64,000 bases of DNA from the NCBI GenBank assembly GCA_024103425.1, contig JAGFIS010000008.1, forward strand, positions 124,001 through 188,000, in the 5' to 3' direction. The notes beneath the pieces are model-generated. The model had not been told where the DNA came from, searched no databases, and saw only the letters and a program-made list of their open reading frames with translations. Position 1 is the first letter of the stretch, and each line of letters begins with the position of its first letter. The stretch comes from Chitinophagaceae bacterium (GTDB taxonomy: Bacteria; Bacteroidota; Bacteroidia; Chitinophagales; Chitinophagaceae). The position numbers and the translations under genes are program-made. Below, piece after piece: positions 10,099 to 18,724 of this stretch.

Positions 10099-10978
10099 AC
10101 TTCATTGCGGGAATATGGGTTTGTAAATACGTGATTTCGTCGGCTGACAACTGTGGCGCTGAAATGGCACCTACTGCCTCGTCCAGCTGTTTCTCTGTAC
10201 GCATACCCACAACAGCAGAGGTTACCGCAGGATGGTGTAATACATACTGGATGGCTGTTTGGGCGGGTGTTCTTTCCCGGGTAGAAACAGATTTCACAAC
10301 TTCTGCAGCATTGGCCACTTCTTCCGGGGTATGACCTAAATATGCTTTTGCCGGCTTATCTACCAACAAGCCTGACGCTACACTTCCTCTTACCAACACA
10401 CCGATATTATTTTCTTTCATGAGATCAAGAGTTGTTTCCTCCGGCCGTCTGTCTAACAGACTGTATTGTGTCATCAGCGATACAACTTTTCCGTATTCTT
10501 TGTGTACCCGGATTACATTCGGGCGAATTGATGATAACCCGTAATACCTGATCTTGCCTTCTTTCAACAATTGTTCGAATGCGCTTATCGACTCAAGAAT
10601 GTCGTCTTGTATTGTACCGCCGTGCAGCATGAAGAGGTCTATGTAATCTGTATTCAATCGCCTTAAACTTTCTTCGGCACACTTCAGTAGGTAATCTTTT
10701 CGGGGGTTCCAATCCCATCCGCTGCCATCGGACCTCCACTGATTACCTGCTTTAGAAGCAATAATCACCTTATCTCTTCTTCTTTTGAAAGCCTTGCCCA
10801 GCTCTTGTTCGTTGCCACCTTTATCATAAAGGTCTGCCGTGTCGAAATAATTGATTCCGTAATCGAGTGCTTTGTCTATTAAACTAAAAAAATCCTCCTG
10901 TCCGGGATGTAAACTCATACAACCATAACCGATAGGACTGATTTTTAGATCTGATTTTCCAAGCTGTTTATACTCCAT
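10082..10978 (-). CDS. Aldo/keto reductase
   Basis: 298 residues with the catalytic tetrad of the family: D46, Y51, K76 and H119 (in DTADLYDKG, IIASKAG and LFMLHGG). It is a cytoplasmic NADPH-dependent carbonyl oxidoreductase of the (beta/alpha)8 fold; the substrate cannot be deduced. The gene overlaps the following macro-domain gene by 17 bp, indicating one transcript. Confidence 0.93.
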   Translation of the reverse strand: MEYKQLGKSDLKISPIGYGCMSLHPGQEDFFSLIDKALDYGINYFDTADLYDKGGNEQELGKAFKRRRDKVIIASKAGNQWRSDGSGWDWNPRKDYLLKCAEESLRRLNTDYIDLFMLHGGTIQDDILESISAFEQLLKEGKIRYYGLSSIRPNVIRVHKEYGKVVSLMTQYSLLDRRPEETTLDLMKENNIGVLVRGSVASGLLVDKPAKAYLGHTPEEVANAAEVVKSVSTRERTPAQTAIQYVLHHPAVTSAVVGMRTEKQLDEAVGAISAPQLSADEITYLQTHIPAMKYESHR

Positions 10979-11048
10979 TTCTTTCTTTGCTTTTGATCAG
11001 GCAAACAAAGGTCGATAAATATTTGCCACGTATTCTAACAGACGGAAA

Positions 11049-11076
11049 ATAAAAAACCACGCCATAAAGCGTGGTT
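11049..11076 (-). terminator. Rho-independent terminator of the DUF1573 operon
   Basis: On the minus strand an 8-bp perfect stem AACCACGC/GCGTGGTT with a 6-nt loop is followed by a run of T. It sits 25 bp after the stop of the second DUF1573 gene. Confidence 0.88.
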
Positions 11077-11100
11077 ACCAAAAAATTCAAAGGAAATATC

Positions 11101-11511
11101 TTATTTACCCGACCCCTTCTGCTTTGCATAGGCAGTAGCGTCCAAAACTTCTCCCGAAAGCTTAACAAACTTCACATCCTGTGCATTCGCCAGCTTTACG
11201 GTGATTGTTTTGTTGATGGGCCCCAGGGCTTTTGCGTCAAATACAGCTTTGATGGTTCCTGTTTTACCCGGAGCAATCGGCTCTTTGGTATAATCACTAA
11301 CAGTACAACCGCAAGAAGGAGATGCTTGTTCGATAATCAGCGGTTCTTTGCTGATATTAGTAACGGTAATGGTTGCCGTTACAGGAACACCCTGCTTTAT
11401 TTTTCCGAAATTATAATTCTCGGTACTGAATTTTGCCAGCTCTGATACTTTGGGTTGAGCAAACAAAGAAGTGGATACGAAGGCAAAAATTGCCAGAAAT
11501 ACTACTCTCAT
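11101..11511 (-). CDS. DUF1573 domain secreted protein
   Basis: 136 residues with a signal peptide (about 1-19, ending LFAQ). A single immunoglobulin-like DUF1573 domain carries the family's SCGCTVSDY signature and 'FDAKALGP'. These proteins are common in Bacteroidota and their function is not established. Its ATG overlaps the stop of the preceding paralogue (ATGA arrangement), so the two are translationally coupled and may form a pair. Confidence 0.88.
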   Translation of the reverse strand: MRVVFLAIFAFVSTSLFAQPKVSELAKFSTENYNFGKIKQGVPVTATITVTNISKEPLIIEQASPSCGCTVSDYTKEPIAPGKTGTIKAVFDAKALGPINKTITVKLANAQDVKFVKLSGEVLDATAYAKQKGSGK

Positions 11512-11987
11512 TTTATTTGTTTCTTTTTGAATTGACTAATAGCATTGTTTTCAGGAGCTGAGGTTACCGGTGTTTGCCAAACTTCTCCCGAAATTAATAA
11601 TTGAATTTGTTGCCCCTCATTATAAAAAACAGTTACGGGCTTTGAAAAACCCCCTAAAGCCTGGGAATCATAACCAACCACAATCTTTGAAGTCTCTCCC
11701 GGCGCAATGGCATCTTTACTCCACTCGGGAGTGGTGCATCCACAAGAAGCAACAACATTACTTAAAATCAACGGACTGCTGCCCGTATTCTTGAATTCAA
11801 ATACGTGGGTAACGGGTTTCCCCTGAGGAATTTTTCCGAAATCGTGTTCTGTAGCCGTGAACTTAATTACCCCGGGTTCAATAGCTTTTTGCTCAACAGC
11901 CTTCGCCGCAGGAGATGCTATTCTCTGTTGTGCAGACGAACTGTTTATTAACAAAAAAATTCCCGTAATCGCCAGAAAAATCCTCAT
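11508..11987 (-). CDS. DUF1573 domain secreted protein
   Basis: 159 residues with a signal peptide ending SSSAQQ and one DUF1573 domain (signatures FTATEHDFGKI and VASCGCTTPEW, later GYDSQALGGFSK). It is a paralogue of the gene directly downstream, with which it shares the ATGA overlap. Compared with its partner it has about 25 additional linker residues after the signal peptide and a Lys-rich C-terminal tail (QFKKKQIK). Function unknown; secretion to the periplasm or surface is inferred from the signal peptide. A perfect Bacteroidota promoter precedes it. Confidence 0.88.
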   Translation of the reverse strand: MRIFLAITGIFLLINSSSAQQRIASPAAKAVEQKAIEPGVIKFTATEHDFGKIPQGKPVTHVFEFKNTGSSPLILSNVVASCGCTTPEWSKDAIAPGETSKIVVGYDSQALGGFSKPVTVFYNEGQQIQLLISGEVWQTPVTSAPENNAISQFKKKQIK

Positions 11988-12010
11988 TTTTTCCTACTTT
12001 AGAGTATTCT

Positions 12011-12043
12011 CAAAGATAATAAAACGCAATAAAAGGTTGCAAA
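12011..12043 (-). promoter_or_regulatory. Bacteroidota-type promoter for the DUF1573 pair
   Basis: On the minus strand TTTG (12043-12040), 21 nt, then TATCTTTG (12018-12011). This is an exact match to the TTTG / TAnnTTTG vegetative promoter of Bacteroidota. The predicted start of transcription is near 12007, about 20 nt before the ATG at 11987. Confidence 0.75.
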
Positions 12044-12090
12044 TTGTACACCGCTTATAAAGGAATTTAACAATCCAATGCCACAATTAA

Positions 12091-12098
12091 TATTTTTG
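12091..12098 (+). promoter_or_regulatory. -7 box of the E1 dehydrogenase gene, leaderless arrangement
   Basis: TATTTTTG matches TAnnTTTG and ends exactly 4 nt before the ATG at 12103. A TTTA lies 21 nt upstream as a one-mismatch -33 element. Transcription should begin at or beside the A of the ATG. Confidence 0.6.
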
Positions 12099-12102
12099 CC
12101 GA

Positions 12103-14493
12103 ATGGTACCTAATACACACACGGAAAACGACCTTCTGGAAAACTTATCCTACGATAGTTTTATAACCACTGTGCTGGACGACTACAAAATGGTTTGCAT
12201 CAGCCGTGAAGCCAGTCTGCTAGCCCGAAAGGAGGTCTTAACCGGTAAAGCAAAATTTGGAATTTTCGGCGACGGAAAAGAGGTGGCCCAGGTGGCCATG
12301 GCTAAATTCTTCAAGCCGGGAGATTTCCGTTCCGGGTATTACCGCGACCAAACCTTCATCTTTTCTGCAGGAATGGGTACAGTGGAGCAATTCTTCTCAC
12401 AACTGTATGCCGATCCTGACATCAATAATGACCCCTTCAGTGCCGGCAGGCAGATGAACTCACACTTTTGTACGCCCAATACCAATACAAGCGGTGAATG
12501 GCTTGACCTGGCAGACATGAAGAATACCTCTTCGGATATCGCTCCTACATCGGGACAAATGCCAAGGGCTTTGGGGTTGGCTCATGCATCAAAGCTTTTC
12601 AGGGAGAACCCTGATTTAAGCGCTTTTCAGGGCCTTAGTCACGGAGGAAATGAGGTCTGTTTCGCCGCAATCGGCGATAGCGCCACCTCTGAAGGCCCAT
12701 TTTGGGAAACGATGAATGCCGCTGCTGTAATGCAAGTACCTCTCGCTGTTTTTGTGTGGGACGACGGGTACGGTATTTCTGTACCCAAAGAGTATCAAAC
12801 AGTGAAATCGTCCATCTCAGAGGCCATGGCGGGATTCCAAAAAACAGACGATACTAACGGAATTAATATATACCAACTGAAAGGCTGGGATTACGCGGGT
12901 ATGTGTGAAGTTCTTGAACCGGCTATCCAACATATCCGGGAAACACACACTCCGGCTCTCTTCCATATTCAGGAAGTTACACAACCTCAGGGACACAGTA
13001 CTTCGGGTAGCCATGAGCGTTATAAATCAAAAGAGCGACTGGAATGGGAACGCAAGTGGGACTGTAAAGCCCAAATGCGCGAATGGATTCTGGTAAACTT
13101 GCTTGCAGATGCCGATCAACTCGATAAAATAGAATTGGAGGCTAAACACTATGTAAGAGAAAGCCGCAATGCTGCATGGGATAAGTATCAAAATCCGATT
13201 CGCGAACAGGTAAAGAAGACCCTGTCGCTTCTGGAAGAAGCCGGAAAGGCAAGCAATGGTACATGGGCCACGGAAATCAGCAAGGAATTGTCTTCTTTAA
13301 GAGAGCCCACCAGAAAGAATGTGATGAAAGCCCTTTCTGCTTACATTAATCATCCCGATAGCGCAGACAGCACCAAAGCACCCATCAGGCAATACCACAA
13401 CGAATTAAAAACAGAAGCCAAAGCATTATACAACACCCACCTTTATAACGAAGGGGTTAAAGCGGCTGTAAAGGTTGAGGCTGTTGCTCCGGAATACGCA
13501 AGTGATGCGCCAATGATTAACGGTTATGAGGTGTTGAACAAGTATTTTGATGCACTCTTCACCAGAAACAAGAAAGTTGTTGCGTTCGGTGAGGATGTCG
13601 GTTATATCGGCGATGTAAATCAGGGCTTCAGCGGTTTACAGAAAAAGTTCGGCGAGGACAGGGTCTTTGACACCGGCATCCGCGAAAACACTATCATTGG
13701 ACAGGGTTTAGGGCTTGCTTTCAGGGGTTTGCGTCCGATAGCAGAAATTCAATATTTGGACTACTTACTTTATGCAATGACCACCCTGAGTGATGACGTA
13801 GCCACCACACATTACAGGACCTTTGGCAAGCAAAGCGTACCGGTAATCGTCCGCACCAGGGGTCACCGCCTGGAGGGTATCTGGCACAGTGGATCTCCTA
13901 TGGGCATGATTATCAACTCTTTAAGAGGGATGTACATATGCGTTCCCAGAGATATGACCAGGGCGGCGGGTATGTATAATACACTTTTGGAAGGAAATGA
14001 TCCCGCTTTGGTTATCGAATGCCTGAACGGCTACAGACTGAAAGAAAAATTGATTTCCAATTTAGATGAATACAGAGTTCCGTTGGGTATCCCCGAGGTG
14101 ATCAGAGAGGGAGAAGACGTAACAATTGTCTCCTACGGATCTGTGCTCAGAAATATCTCAAAAGCGGCTGTAACCCTTGAAAAGCTGGGGGTCAGCTGTG
14201 AAATCATCGACGTACAAACCCTGATTCCTTTCGATATTCACCACCACATTTTAGAGTCACTCAAAAAGACCAGCAGGATTCTTTTTGTAGATGAAGATGT
14301 TCCCGGTGGTGGTGCCGCCTATATGTTCAATAAAGTAATGGAAGAACAAGGAGGTTATCGTTGGCTGGATTGTGCACCGAGAACCCTTACAGGTAAAGAC
14401 CACAGGCCGGGATATGGCACCGAGGGCGATTATTTCAGTAAGCCTAACACCGAACAGGTTGTAGAGGTTGTGTTAGAAATTATGAAAGAATGA
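12103..14493 (+). CDS. Fused E1 alpha/beta 2-oxoacid dehydrogenase (thiamine-diphosphate dependent)
   Basis: 796 residues combining both E1 subunits. The alpha half (about 1-400) holds KFGIFGDGKE, FRSGYYRDQT and the thiamine-diphosphate motif GDSATSEG (191-198). The beta half (about 475-796) holds FGEDVGYIGDVNQGF, DTGIRENTIIG and the transketolase C-terminal domain (VDEDVPGGG). Such fusions are typical of Bacteroidota and act as E1 of a branched-chain 2-oxoacid or related dehydrogenase, passing acyl groups to an E2 encoded elsewhere; no E2 or E3 is in the window. The substrate (2-oxoisovalerate versus pyruvate) cannot be fixed. The stop overlaps the next gene (ATGA). Confidence 0.92.
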   Translation: MVPNTHTENDLLENLSYDSFITTVLDDYKMVCISREASLLARKEVLTGKAKFGIFGDGKEVAQVAMAKFFKPGDFRSGYYRDQTFIFSAGMGTVEQFFSQLYADPDINNDPFSAGRQMNSHFCTPNTNTSGEWLDLADMKNTSSDIAPTSGQMPRALGLAHASKLFRENPDLSAFQGLSHGGNEVCFAAIGDSATSEGPFWETMNAAAVMQVPLAVFVWDDGYGISVPKEYQTVKSSISEAMAGFQKTDDTNGINIYQLKGWDYAGMCEVLEPAIQHIRETHTPALFHIQEVTQPQGHSTSGSHERYKSKERLEWERKWDCKAQMREWILVNLLADADQLDKIELEAKHYVRESRNAAWDKYQNPIREQVKKTLSLLEEAGKASNGTWATEISKELSSLREPTRKNVMKALSAYINHPDSADSTKAPIRQYHNELKTEAKALYNTHLYNEGVKAAVKVEAVAPEYASDAPMINGYEVLNKYFDALFTRNKKVVAFGEDVGYIGDVNQGFSGLQKKFGEDRVFDTGIRENTIIGQGLGLAFRGLRPIAEIQYLDYLLYAMTTLSDDVATTHYRTFGKQSVPVIVRTRGHRLEGIWHSGSPMGMIINSLRGMYICVPRDMTRAAGMYNTLLEGNDPALVIECLNGYRLKEKLISNLDEYRVPLGIPEVIREGEDVTIVSYGSVLRNISKAAVTLEKLGVSCEIIDVQTLIPFDIHHHILESLKKTSRILFVDEDVPGGGAAYMFNKVMEEQGGYRWLDCAPRTLTGKDHRPGYGTEGDYFSKPNTEQVVEVVLEIMKE

Positions 14494-14822
14494 ACCGGGA
14501 TTTCCTTAAAATCATTGATTTTTTACAAATGAGAGCTGAAGACAGGCGCTTTATTGAATATTGGGAAGAACAGAAAAAGGGCTCCAGGGCCGGATATTAC
14601 ATTACCTATACAATTGCTTGGTCAGTCGTTTCTTTCCTGCTGTTATTCTTTTTATCTAAACTCCTGACCAATCTTTGGAAAACCGGTGGCTCTTACCTCA
14701 TCTATGTTTTTATAGTTATTTCCGTCTTTTGCGGGTATGTGATTACCAATCTCGCGTGGACCAAAAACGAGAAACGGCTGAAACGGTTAACAGACCAATT
14801 AAATAAAGAGGAACAAAACTAG
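14490..14822 (+). CDS. Small two-helix membrane protein, unknown function
   Basis: 110 residues. The N-terminal 35 residues are charged (MRAEDRRFIEYWEEQKKGSR). Two hydrophobic helices follow (about 38-58 and 67-88), then a Lys/Arg/Glu-rich C-terminal tail, so both ends are probably cytoplasmic. Its ATG overlaps the TGA of the E1 gene, which makes it a translationally coupled partner. I do not recognise the family. Confidence 0.75.
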   Translation: MNRDFLKIIDFLQMRAEDRRFIEYWEEQKKGSRAGYYITYTIAWSVVSFLLLFFLSKLLTNLWKTGGSYLIYVFIVISVFCGYVITNLAWTKNEKRLKRLTDQLNKEEQN

Positions 14823-14946
14823 TTCCTTAAACGTATCTGGATGATTATCAGCGTGTTGTGGTTTGAATAAGGCTTGTTTTTAGCCTTTCTGGTTCCTGTT
14901 TTATATATATAAAATACTCTCATTTAGGCCTTGTTGCCTGCGTTCT

Positions 14947-15519
14947 TTAAAAATAATATTGCTGGCTGTCTATTTCTTCTCTGACAATATCAGGAACTAA
15001 GTACCGTATAGATTTCCGCTCTTTAATTAGTTCTCTGATCATTGTGCCCGAAATCTGCAATAAAGGAGCTTCAACAATTTCAATATTTTTTTTCAGCATT
15101 TTCGGGTCCACAGGAAAACCGGAGCGCAAATAAATTTTTATGGAATAGTTTTTCAATAAGACGTTAGCATTCTTCCATTTTTTGATGTTCATAAAACTGT
15201 CGCTTCCCATGATGACGGTGAACTCGTGTTGAGGATACTTTTCTTCGAGGTGAACCAGGGTATCGATCGTGTAAGATGGCCGCGGAAGCTTGAATTCAAT
15301 ATCACAGGTTTTCAGACGAACATCGTCTTCGATAGCAAGATCTACAAGATGCTTGCGGTGTCGCTCGTTCAGCAGAGAGGCAGATTCTTTAAAAGGGTTT
15401 TGTGGTGAGATAACAAACCATACCCGCTGTAAGTCGCTAAAATTCACCATATGGCTCGCAATAATCAAGTGCCCGTGGTGAATGGGATTAAACGATCCGA
15501 AGTATAGTCCGATTTTCAT
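14947..15519 (-). CDS. nadD: Nicotinate-nucleotide adenylyltransferase
   Basis: 190 residues. The nucleotidyltransferase signature GSFNPIHHGHL (8-18) has the HxGH core, followed by WFVISPQNPFKES and the C-terminal ISGTMIRELIKERKSIRYLVP block (read as ISGT..R..), all characteristic of NadD. It transfers AMP to nicotinate mononucleotide in NAD synthesis. It is convergent with the E1 operon and divergent from ybeY; the 124-bp gap downstream holds only a weak AAGGCT/AGCCTT hairpin (14869-14887) without a T run. Confidence 0.96.
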   Translation of the reverse strand: MKIGLYFGSFNPIHHGHLIIASHMVNFSDLQRVWFVISPQNPFKESASLLNERHRKHLVDLAIEDDVRLKTCDIEFKLPRPSYTIDTLVHLEEKYPQHEFTVIMGSDSFMNIKKWKNANVLLKNYSIKIYLRSGFPVDPKMLKKNIEIVEAPLLQISGTMIRELIKERKSIRYLVPDIVREEIDSQQYYF

Positions 15520-15592
15520 TTCTTCGTTTTGTTGATATCTGAATTGTGTTTTTACCCAAAAGCTTTTTGCTGTCAGACCGGATGGCTTTTTC

Positions 15593-15600
15593 TACTTTTG
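15593..15600 (+). promoter_or_regulatory. Possible -7 box upstream of ybeY
   Basis: TACTTTTG is an exact TAnnTTTG match, but the nearest TTTG is only 13 nt upstream, so the -33 element is not convincing. It lies about 49 nt before the TTG start of ybeY. Confidence 0.4.
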
Positions 15601-15648
15601 TACTATAAAAACCAAGAAGCACAAAGGTAACCTACCACTCTTTAAAAA

Positions 15649-16092
15649 TTGATCATTTTGGCAACTACTGCAAAAGGTACTATTACGTTTCACTTTCTTG
15701 GGGTAAAAAGAATCCTCAAAACCGCCCTGCCGGGAAAGGCTTTTCTGTCGGGTGTCTTGAAGGAGGAGGAAACCGGGTTTTCTTCGATAGACTATATATT
15801 CTGCAGTGATGATTACCTTTTAGAGCTCAATAAGGCTTATCTCAACCATGATACGCTTACCGATATTCTCACTTTTACTCTTTCCGGACCGGGTGAACCC
15901 ATAATATCTGAAATATACATTAGCGTTGATCGGGTGAAGGAAAATGCAGAGAGGTTTGATACAGACTTCAACACAGAGCTGCATCGCGTGATGATTCACG
16001 GATTATTACACCTATGCGGGTATGAAGATGATACCCCGGCTCGTAAAAAGAAAATGCGTGCCAGAGAAGATTATTACCTGGGTAAACGCTAA
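15649..16092 (+). CDS. ybeY: Endoribonuclease / rRNA maturation factor YbeY
   Basis: 147 residues. The zinc site region reads HGLLHLCGYED (117-127). It acts in 16S rRNA 3'-end maturation and ribosome quality control. The canonical third ligand of H-x3-H-x5-H is replaced by Asp127, a change I recall as usual in Bacteroidota YbeY. The frame contains no ATG before residue 136 and a stop lies two codons upstream, so translation starts at TTG 15649 or the in-frame TTG at 15658. The stop codon is directly followed by the first parS site. Confidence 0.93.
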   Translation: MIILATTAKGTITFHFLGVKRILKTALPGKAFLSGVLKEEETGFSSIDYIFCSDDYLLELNKAYLNHDTLTDILTFTLSGPGEPIISEIYISVDRVKENAERFDTDFNTELHRVMIHGLLHLCGYEDDTPARKKKMRAREDYYLGKR

Positions 16093-16108
16093 TGTTCCAC
16101 GTGGAACT
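16093..16108. promoter_or_regulatory. parS-like ParB-binding site 1
   Basis: TGTTCCACGTGGAACT differs from the parS palindrome form TGTTCCACGTGGAACA only in the last base. It begins directly after the ybeY stop codon and is 46 bp (centre to centre) from a perfect parS. Confidence 0.85.
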
Positions 16109-16138
16109 TTTGGGGATTATTCGTTTTCTTTTTAAGAA

Positions 16139-16154
16139 TGTTTCACGTGAAACA
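16139..16154. promoter_or_regulatory. parS site 2 (perfect consensus)
   Basis: TGTTTCACGTGAAACA is the exact 16-bp parS sequence known from Bacillus subtilis and conserved across bacterial phyla as the ParB-binding chromosome centromere. It lies in the ybeY-mnmG gap, 88 bp before the mnmG start. Confidence 0.95.
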
Positions 16155-16229
16155 CATTCTTTTTCATCACTTATATTTCATCTAAATGCTAAAAAATAGC
16201 CGGGGCCCTGATAAAAAACCGCTTTCCTG

Positions 16230-16237
16230 TAATTTTG
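16230..16237 (+). promoter_or_regulatory. -7 box of mnmG, leaderless arrangement
   Basis: TAATTTTG matches TAnnTTTG and is followed by CAAA and then the ATG, a 4-nt gap. The -33 position holds CCTG (19-nt spacer), a weak match. Confidence 0.55.
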
Positions 16238-16241
16238 CAAA

Positions 16242-18098
16242 ATGTTTCCGAAATATGATGTAATCGTTGTGGGTGCCGGCCACGCCGGCTGTGAGGCTGC
16301 AGCTGCTGCAGCAAACATGGGTAGTAAAACTCTGTTGATTACCCTCAATATGCAGAATATGGCCCAGATGAGCTGTAACCCGGCAATGGGGGGAATAGGC
16401 AAGGGGCAAATCATCCGCGAGATTGATGCTTTGGGTGGCTACAGCGCTATTGTTACCGATGAGACGACGATACAGTTCCGCATGCTCAATAAAAGTAAGG
16501 GTCCGGCCATGTGGAGCCCGAGGGCACAAAACGACCGTATGTTGTTTTCTATGAGGTGGCGCCAGGCTTTGGAGAATATCGACAATCTGGATTTTTACCA
16601 GGATGTTGTAATCGGGCTTACAAAAAAGGGGGATACCATTACCGGGGTAAAAACCCGTATGGGGCATAATATTGAAGCAAAAACCGTAATCCTTACCAAC
16701 GGAACCTTCCTCAATGGTGTCATCCATGTCGGGAACAAAAAGAGTAAAGGGGGAAGAATGGCCGAGAAGTCGGTCGAAGGCATCACAGAAAATTTAGTGG
16801 AGTGGGGGTTTGAGAGCGACAGGTTGAAAACCGGAACACCCCCTAGGGTGGATGGCCGCTCTTTAGACTATTCTAAGATGGAAGAACAAAGAGGAGACGA
16901 CGAAATAACCGGTTTCTCTTATCTGGATACCAACCTTCCCGAAAGGCAGAGAAGCTGTTGGATTACCTATACCAATAAGACAGTACACGATATCCTGAGA
17001 ACAGGTTTTGATGAAAGCCCGATGTTCCAGGGAAGGATCAAAGGGGTAGGCCCGCGCTATTGCCCAAGTATAGAGGATAAAATAGACCGATTTGCACAAC
17101 GTGAGCGTCATCAGATATTTGTAGAGCCCGAAGGGTGGAATACCTATGAAGTTTATGTGAACGGATTTTCATCATCTTTACCTGAAGATGTTCAGTATCA
17201 GGCGCTTAAGCAGATACCCGGCTTTGAAAACTGTAAGATGTTCCGTCCGGGATATGCTATAGAGTACGACTACTTTCCGCCCACACAGCTGAAATTCACA
17301 TTGGAAACGAAGCGGATTAAAAACCTCTTTCTTGCCGGACAAATCAACGGTACCACCGGTTATGAAGAAGCTGCATGCCAGGGTATCGTCGCCGGAATCA
17401 ATGCTCATCTGGCAGTAAATGATCTTGAACCTTTTACCCTCAAACGCAACGAGGCATATATAGGGGTGCTCATTGATGACCTGATCAATAAAGGAACCGA
17501 AGAGCCCTACCGGATGTTCACCAGCCGCGCAGAGTACAGAACACTCCTCAGGCAGGACAATGCAGATCTGCGCCTGACCGAAAAAAGTTACCGCCTGGGT
17601 CTGGCAAGCCAACAGCGGATGAACCGCCTTTTGAAAAAGAGAAAAGAAATTGAAGAGATAGAAAGGGTACTTAAGGAAACTTCTGTCTTTGAATCAGCCA
17701 CACCATTACTGGAATCTATAGGTTCTGCACCGTTGAGCCAGAAAACAAAAGCCGCTCAGATATTATTACGGCCGGCTGTCGGTATCAATCAAATGATAGA
17801 TTCCATTCCCGAACTGAATCACCTCAGTAAATATTCAGACGAATTTTTGCAAGAAGCTGAGATCGGTATTAAGTATGAAGTGTATATAAAAAAAGAAGAG
17901 GAACTGGTTGAAAAGCTCAGCGCTCTTGAGGATCTTGTAATTCCTGAAACCTTTAATTACGATAAACTGTCTTCTCTAAGTACGGAAGCGCGTCAGAAAT
18001 TCAATAAAATCCGCCCTCAGACGTTAGGACAAGCAAGCCGCATCAGTGGTGTGAACCCAAGTGATGTTCAGATCCTGATGGTGTATATGGGAAGATAA
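16242..18098 (+). CDS. mnmG: tRNA uridine-5-carboxymethylaminomethyl modification enzyme MnmG (GidA)
   Basis: 618 residues, full length. The FAD-binding motif [12 protein letters not shown] is near residue 9. [13 protein letters not shown] (about 46-58), the catalytic-region [10 protein letters not shown] and the second FAD signature ([20 protein letters not shown], in two parts) all match MnmG. With MnmE it installs the carboxymethylaminomethyl group at wobble U34 of tRNAs. In many bacteria this gene is near the replication origin, and here it lies beside two parS sites. MnmE is not in the window. Confidence 0.98.
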   Translation: MFPKYDVIVVGAGHAGCEAAAAAANMGSKTLLITLNMQNMAQMSCNPAMGGIGKGQIIREIDALGGYSAIVTDETTIQFRMLNKSKGPAMWSPRAQNDRMLFSMRWRQALENIDNLDFYQDVVIGLTKKGDTITGVKTRMGHNIEAKTVILTNGTFLNGVIHVGNKKSKGGRMAEKSVEGITENLVEWGFESDRLKTGTPPRVDGRSLDYSKMEEQRGDDEITGFSYLDTNLPERQRSCWITYTNKTVHDILRTGFDESPMFQGRIKGVGPRYCPSIEDKIDRFAQRERHQIFVEPEGWNTYEVYVNGFSSSLPEDVQYQALKQIPGFENCKMFRPGYAIEYDYFPPTQLKFTLETKRIKNLFLAGQINGTTGYEEAACQGIVAGINAHLAVNDLEPFTLKRNEAYIGVLIDDLINKGTEEPYRMFTSRAEYRTLLRQDNADLRLTEKSYRLGLASQQRMNRLLKKRKEIEEIERVLKETSVFESATPLLESIGSAPLSQKTKAAQILLRPAVGINQMIDSIPELNHLSKYSDEFLQEAEIGIKYEVYIKKEEELVEKLSALEDLVIPETFNYDKLSSLSTEARQKFNKIRPQTLGQASRISGVNPSDVQILMVYMGR

Positions 18099-18126
18099 TT
18101 TATTTACGAATAAACATAGCTGTTAT

Positions 18127-18651
18127 ATGTTGGAAAACAATTTGCAATTACCTGCAGGGATCTCAAAGAAAGAGGTCTTTGATAGAGTGAAAGATTTTAT
18201 TACCGAAAACGGATTTACCACAACCAACATGGATGACAACCGTCCGTGGGGTGGGTTTTATTATATTTCGGAAGACCAGACCGATAAATTTATAGACCGC
18301 TTCTTTCCGGAGGTGGAGGTAGAAAATATTCATATCTCTGAAAAGTTGAGTCCGAAGATTCTTGTTGTCGAACCACATAAAAGGCTCAGCTGGCAGTATC
18401 ATCTGCGTCGTGCAGAAATCTGGAAAGTTGTAGCCGGCACTGTGAATGTTGTTGTAAGCGACGACGACGAACAAAGAGATATTTCCGAAAAGAAGGAAAA
18501 CGATGTCATCATCCTGAAGAGAGAACAAAGACATCGCCTTATAGGAACAGACGGGTGGGGTATCATTGCCGAAATATGGCAGCATACACATCCACATCAT
18601 CCGAGCGACGAGGAAGATATCATCCGCGTTCAGGATGATTTCGGAAGATAG
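18127..18651 (+). CDS. Cupin protein related to the C-terminal domain of type II mannose-6-phosphate isomerase
   Basis: 174 residues. The C-terminal half (LSWQYHLRRAEIWKVVAGTV, then ILKREQRHRLIG and IAEIWQHTH) is a cupin like the phosphomannose isomerase type II domain, with conserved Glu and His positions for a metal. The nucleotidyltransferase part of the usual bifunctional enzymes is absent. The starting motif DDNRPWGGFYYI is typical of stand-alone Bacteroidota versions, which are sometimes labelled phosphoheptose isomerase without proof. It follows mnmG by 28 bp on the same strand and may be co-transcribed. The exact sugar-phosphate substrate is unknown. Confidence 0.8.
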   Translation: MLENNLQLPAGISKKEVFDRVKDFITENGFTTTNMDDNRPWGGFYYISEDQTDKFIDRFFPEVEVENIHISEKLSPKILVVEPHKRLSWQYHLRRAEIWKVVAGTVNVVVSDDDEQRDISEKKENDVIILKREQRHRLIGTDGWGIIAEIWQHTHPHHPSDEEDIIRVQDDFGR

Positions 18652-18712
18652 ACCGGCGGCAATTTTTCCTTAATTAATAAAGCCTTTGCTCGTTTTATCC
18701 GGCCATCCACAG

Positions 18713-18720
18713 TAACTTTA
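18713..18720 (+). promoter_or_regulatory. -7-like box of korB, leaderless arrangement
   Basis: TAACTTTA has one mismatch (final A for G) to TAnnTTTG and ends 4 nt before the ATG at 18725. The nearest upstream TTTG (18685-18688) is 24 nt away, longer than usual. Confidence 0.4.
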
Positions 18721-18724
18721 CAAT

